Below are positions 37,835-40,864 of a stretch of 40,864 nucleotides of DNA, in pieces. Every line of letters starts with the position of its first letter. Within the stretch, counting starts at the first letter, position 1. Made by a program: the position numbers and the translations under genes. Source of the DNA: Bacteroidales bacterium (GTDB lineage: Bacteria; Bacteroidota; Bacteroidia; Bacteroidales; WCHB1-69). Location of the stretch: positions 1 through 40,864 of the forward strand of contig JAFZKY010000048.1 of NCBI GenBank assembly GCA_017551725.1. Direction: 5' to 3'. The notes below the pieces were generated by a model. The model was not told the origin of the DNA. It saw only the letters and a list, made by a program, of their open reading frames with translations, and did no database searches.

Positions 37835-38614
37835 TTAGAACCATTTCCATCGGCGAATCAGGCGCAGTGCTCCGGTAGGCAGCAACGCCACCAGGAAGAG
37901 CAGCACGTGGTTCCAAGCGCCGGGTGTGACCTGTGCGCGGCCTCGGAAGAGGGCGCGCACGCCTCTCCGTGCCAGCCGCTCCGGTGTGGTGATATAACCG
38001 AGCACGAGCCCTATCTTCGTGGCCCATTGACGGATGTTGTACAAACCCGTGTTCACCGCCCCGGGACGGACTGCGGTGACATACACGCCCTTATGGTACA
38101 ACTCCACATGCGTCGAACGCGAGAAGTTCTTCAGGAAGGCCTTGGTGGCACTGTAGGTAGCCAGGCGCTGCACGGCGATTTCCGATGTTATGGAGCTCAT
38201 ATTCAAGATGTAGCCCTTCCCTTGTTGCACCATATCCTGCCCGAAATAATAGGTCAGCATGGCGGGGGTGGTCACATGCAGATGGAGGATCAGCTGATTA
38301 AAAGCCTCCGAATCATCCAAGAAGTCGCGATCATGATAGACGCCGGCGTTGTTGATGAGCACCTCCACGGGCCAGCCTTGCGAGCGGCAATAATCGTACA
38401 GCTCTTTGGCCGCGTCCGGCGTGCCCAGGTCGCGCACGAGCGGGATAGCCTCCACGGCAAACTCCTGCCGCACCTGTTCGGCCTTCTCCACGATGGCCTC
38501 CTCATTGCTGACCATAATCACTGGATAACCCTTTTCCGCCAGCACTCTGGCGTACTGGAAACCGATGCCCGAGCTGGCACCCGTCACGATGGCATACTGT
38601 TTTGTACCTTCCAT
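37835..38614 (-). CDS. Short-chain dehydrogenase/reductase
   Basis: This 259-residue oxidoreductase has the classical SDR layout: cofactor loop TGASSGIG at 11-18, NNAG at 88-91, catalytic S141, and Y154-x3-K158 in YSATK, followed by a VRPG segment. The C-terminal 25 residues are hydrophobic and end in basic and aromatic residues, so membrane contact is likely, as in SDRs acting on lipid substrates. The open frame extends upstream to 38689, but the ATG at 38614 follows a -7 box and gives the usual start. It is convergent with the phosphoethanolamine transferase gene, with 43 bp between stops and no clear terminator there. The substrate is unknown. Confidence 0.9.
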   Translation of the reverse strand: MEGTKQYAIVTGASSGIGFQYARVLAEKGYPVIMVSNEEAIVEKAEQVRQEFAVEAIPLVRDLGTPDAAKELYDYCRSQGWPVEVLINNAGVYHDRDFLDDSEAFNQLILHLHVTTPAMLTYYFGQDMVQQGKGYILNMSSITSEIAVQRLATYSATKAFLKNFSRSTHVELYHKGVYVTAVRPGAVNTGLYNIRQWATKIGLVLGYITTPERLARRGVRALFRGRAQVTPGAWNHVLLFLVALLPTGALRLIRRWKWF

Positions 38615-38636
38615 TTCAAGTTCTTTTTTGAGGGTG

Positions 38637-38644
38637 CAAAGGTA
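38637..38644 (-). promoter_or_regulatory. Bacteroidota -7 box for the SDR gene
   Basis: On the minus strand 38644-38637 reads TACCTTTG, a perfect TAnnTTTG, 22 bp before the ATG at 38614. The nearest TTG upstream is 24 nt away at 38671-38669 and falls inside the terminator hairpin of the upstream gene. Confidence 0.5.
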
Positions 38645-38657
38645 CATAATTGTCGGG

Positions 38658-38695
38658 AAATAAAAAAGCAAGGGCGCGATTTCTCGCACCCTTGC
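38658..38695 (-). terminator. Intrinsic terminator of the second T9SS repeat protein
   Basis: On the minus strand, 38695-38684 and 38679-38668 form a 12-bp stem (one G-U pair, otherwise perfect) closed by a GAAA tetraloop. It is followed directly by TTTTTTATTT. On the plus strand the wobble becomes a C-A mismatch and the T-run is absent, so the terminator is oriented for the minus-strand gene ending at 38725. Confidence 0.9.
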
Positions 38696-38724
38696 TTACA
38701 ATGAAAACAAATTTACCCTTAAAA

Positions 38725-40864
38725 TTATGGCCTTACCATAATTTTTCTATTTACATATTGACCATCGGTCAATTGTATTCTAAGTACATAATATCCGGCA
38801 GCGTACTGGCCCATTTGGACAGAGGTGAAGACATCGCTGTCGGCTTCCTCAATCCGCAGCAGGCGTCCGCGACCGTCGTAGATATAGACGCGCTTCAGAT
38901 CCTCACCCTTGATGTTCACGATGTTGCGAGTAGGATTCGGATAGACGACCACCTGAGTTTGCTCATAGTCGTTGACACCGATATTGAGCAACACATGGAG
39001 TGTCAGGTTGATGATGCTGTCGCAGCCATCCTCCGTGAAGAGGTGTATCGGATAATGCTGGTCGCCCACCTCGGTCGGGGTGACGTCCATGCCGTAACCG
39101 GTATAGTTTTGATAGACAATGATGCTGTCTTCCACCTCTACCTCATACGTCGGGTTGACGGTGAGGTTGAGTACGTACACGCTGTCGCAGCCGCTGGCAG
39201 TTGTGAAGTTGTCGTAGTAGGTACCTGTTGCGTTGTAGCTATGGCCATGCCACTCGTACGGCGTGTTCGCGCAGGTGTAGTCATCCGTCACAAACAGGTA
39301 GGTACGGTTCACAGTCAAAATCAAGTTCACCACGCTGTCGCAGCCGCTCAGCGTTTGCAGCTGTTGCTGTGCATACACCGTACCATAAGTTTGCGGCAAG
39401 GTGTCGAAGCCGAACTGCTGGTAAGCATCACCCAGACAGATGGTGTCCATGATGGTGGTGGTCAATGTCGGGTTCACCGTCAGCGTCAACTTGAACACGC
39501 TGTCGCAACCCGTCATCTGGCAGTGCAGGCTGTCCCACACGATGTGCGTGCCCGCCGTCGTCGGGATGGTCACATTGGCGTGGCCTGCCCAAACGTACGG
39601 AACGTTGTCGCACGTCGTGGCGGAGGACTCGGCATAGTAGGTCGGGTTCACCGTCAACGTCAGTTTATACACGCTGTCGCAGTGGTTCACCGTCTGCAGG
39701 CTGTCCCACAGGATGTACGTACCCGCCGTCGTCGGGATGGTCACATTCGGGTGGCCCTCCCATACATACGGCTCATTGTCGCACGTCTCAACAGAAGATG
39801 CATTGTAGAATGTCGGATTCACCGTCAGCACCAACATGTAGGTGCTGTCGCAACCGGCCGTGGTTTGCTGTCTGTCATAATACACATCCGTTTGCATACG
39901 GGCTGCACCATGCCAATAGTACGGCAGTTCGCTGTCGCATATCGTCACCGTGTCACGGTAATCGTACGTCGGGTTCACCGTCAACGTCAACTTATAGACG
40001 CTGTCGCAACCCGTCACCACACTGTGCAGGCTGTCCCAAATTGTGTAGGTACCCACCTCGGTCGGGATCGTCACGTTCGGATGGTTCATCCAAACATACG
40101 GTTCGTTGTCACACGTTGTCGCAGAGACTTCCTGATAGTAGGTCGGATGTACCGTCAAGGTCAGCTTGTACACGCTGTCGCAGCCCGTCACCACACTGTG
40201 CAGGCTGTCCCACACGATGTGCGTGCCCGCCGTCGTCGGGATCGTCACATGCTCGTGGCCTGCCCATACGTACGGCTCGTTGGCGCACGTCTCGGCGGAG
40301 GATTCCGCGTAGAATGTAGAGTTCACCGTCAGCGTCAGCTTGAACACGCTGTCGCAGTAGTTCGCCGTCTCCAGGCTGTCCCAGATGACGTACGTTCCGG
40401 CAGCCGTCGGGATCGTCACGTTGGCATGGCCCGCCCATACGTAAGGCTCATTGTCGCACGTCACGGCGGATGTCTCGGCGTAATATGTCGGGTTCACCGT
40501 CAACGTCAGCTTATACACGCTGTCGCAGTGGTTCACCGTCTGCAAGCTGTCCCACAGGATGTATGTGCCTGCCGTCGTCGGAATCGTCACGTTGGCGTGG
40601 CCTTCCCATACGTAAGGAACATTGTCGCATGTCGTGGCGGTGGCCTCCTGGTAGAATCTCGGATTCACAATCAACGTCAGCTTATACACGCTGTCGCAGC
40701 CGTTCACCGTCTGCTGTCTGTCGTAATACTCGCCGGCGGCCGTGCGGTTCTCGCCGTGCCAATAGTACGGCAGTTCATACTCGCACAACACCATCGTTTC
40801 CTCATACGAATACGTCGGGTTCACCGTCAACGTCAGCTTATAGACGCTGTCGCAGAGGTTCACC
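38725..40864 (-). CDS. T9SS-secreted repeat protein, C-terminal part only
   Basis: The visible 713 codons are the C-terminal part of a larger gene that enters from the right edge. The first in-frame GTG is simply a Val inside a repeat, not a start. The protein consists of eleven full repeats and one part repeat of about 55 residues with the pattern CDSVYKLTLTVNPTYY ... TCDNEPYVWAGH ... TIPTTAGTYILWDSLQTVNH. Each has two conserved cysteines. It ends in a type A T9SS sorting domain with VVVYPNP, YIYDGRGRLLRI and GQYAAGYYVLRI. It should be exported and anchored at the cell surface, probably as an adhesin or structural protein. The repeats are related to those in the N-terminal part of the giant protein. 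An intrinsic terminator follows. Confidence 0.92.
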   Translation of the reverse strand, partial: VNLCDSVYKLTLTVNPTYSYEETMVLCEYELPYYWHGENRTAAGEYYDRQQTVNGCDSVYKLTLIVNPRFYQEATATTCDNVPYVWEGHANVTIPTTAGTYILWDSLQTVNHCDSVYKLTLTVNPTYYAETSAVTCDNEPYVWAGHANVTIPTAAGTYVIWDSLETANYCDSVFKLTLTVNSTFYAESSAETCANEPYVWAGHEHVTIPTTAGTHIVWDSLHSVVTGCDSVYKLTLTVHPTYYQEVSATTCDNEPYVWMNHPNVTIPTEVGTYTIWDSLHSVVTGCDSVYKLTLTVNPTYDYRDTVTICDSELPYYWHGAARMQTDVYYDRQQTTAGCDSTYMLVLTVNPTFYNASSVETCDNEPYVWEGHPNVTIPTTAGTYILWDSLQTVNHCDSVYKLTLTVNPTYYAESSATTCDNVPYVWAGHANVTIPTTAGTHIVWDSLHCQMTGCDSVFKLTLTVNPTLTTTIMDTICLGDAYQQFGFDTLPQTYGTVYAQQQLQTLSGCDSVVNLILTVNRTYLFVTDDYTCANTPYEWHGHSYNATGTYYDNFTTASGCDSVYVLNLTVNPTYEVEVEDSIIVYQNYTGYGMDVTPTEVGDQHYPIHLFTEDGCDSIINLTLHVLLNIGVNDYEQTQVVVYPNPTRNIVNIKGEDLKRVYIYDGRGRLLRIEEADSDVFTSVQMGQYAAGYYVLRIQLTDGQYVNRKIMVRP
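38992..40864 (-). repeat. CDS-type repeat array in the second surface protein (coding)
   Basis: About twelve tandem units of 150-175 bp, continuing past the right edge. Two sub-types are mixed: a longer one with VTIPTTAGTY and WDSL, and a shorter one with LPYYWHG and YYDRQQT. Neighbouring long units are very alike at DNA level, which suggests recent copying between them. Confidence 0.9.

Noticed and set aside
38992-40864. Regular repeats that could be taken for a CRISPR array or satellite
   Set aside because: The repeats are in frame, protein-coding, 150-175 bp long and vary at codon third positions. There are no short unique spacers and no cas genes.

Overview
The window comes from a T9SS-competent member of the Bacteroidota, most likely an uncultured, host-associated Bacteroidales. 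Four signs support this. (1) Most promoter candidates carry the Bacteroidota -7 box TAnnTTTG. (2) There is a GldH-type lipoprotein. (3) Two very large repeat proteins end in type IX secretion C-terminal domains. (4) Many secreted or lipid-anchored proteins are of families restricted to this phylum. G+C is high for the order. I see no transposase, integrase, tRNA, rRNA or CRISPR array.

Layout. 1-219 (-) is the start of a secreted protein cut by the window edge. 354-992 (-) is a viroplasmin-type RNase HI, divergent from a tight operon gldH-ruvX-def-TPR lipoprotein (1077-3199, +). That operon meets, tail to tail, a minus-strand operon of an adenylation-domain fragment, a polytopic membrane protein and RNase HII (5312-3196). 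5427-15197 (+) is a 3256-residue cell-surface protein: a signal peptide, about eleven CDS-type repeats, 34 Ig-like repeats of about 71 residues, one more CDS-type module and a T9SS domain. Part of the Ig array is a 633-bp three-module higher-order repeat. 15255-21087 (+) is a co-directional run of leuS, a polysaccharide flippase, a TlyA-type methyltransferase and a DUF2461 protein. 25298-21088 (-) holds a lipoprotein M3 peptidase (dcp) and ligA.

25300-25740 is the only long gene-free stretch. It holds a good promoter followed by a leader of about 200 nt with several possible helices. It precedes two secreted proteins of unknown role (25741-27900), the second with a CxxC thioredoxin-like end. 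Next come DUF58, radC and nnrE/nnrD (27947-31192), then two tandem 468-residue paralogous thioredoxin-like secreted proteins (31205-34024). 36039-34116 (-) is a subtilase plus a tiny acidic lipoprotein. 36178-37791 (+) is a phosphoethanolamine-transferase-type enzyme. 38614-37835 (-) is a short-chain dehydrogenase. 40864-38725 (-) is the C-terminal part of a second T9SS repeat protein, followed by a textbook intrinsic terminator.

How the genes fit together: the window mixes housekeeping functions (translation, protein maturation, DNA and rRNA repair or modification, metabolite repair) with envelope functions (surface adhesins, lipoproteins, flippase, phosphoethanolamine transfer, periplasmic peptidases). 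The most unusual items are the higher-order repeat in the giant adhesin, its shared module family with the second adhesin, the stand-alone adenylation-domain fragment, the long leader before the unknown secreted pair, and the acidic-aromatic mini-lipoprotein next to the subtilase.
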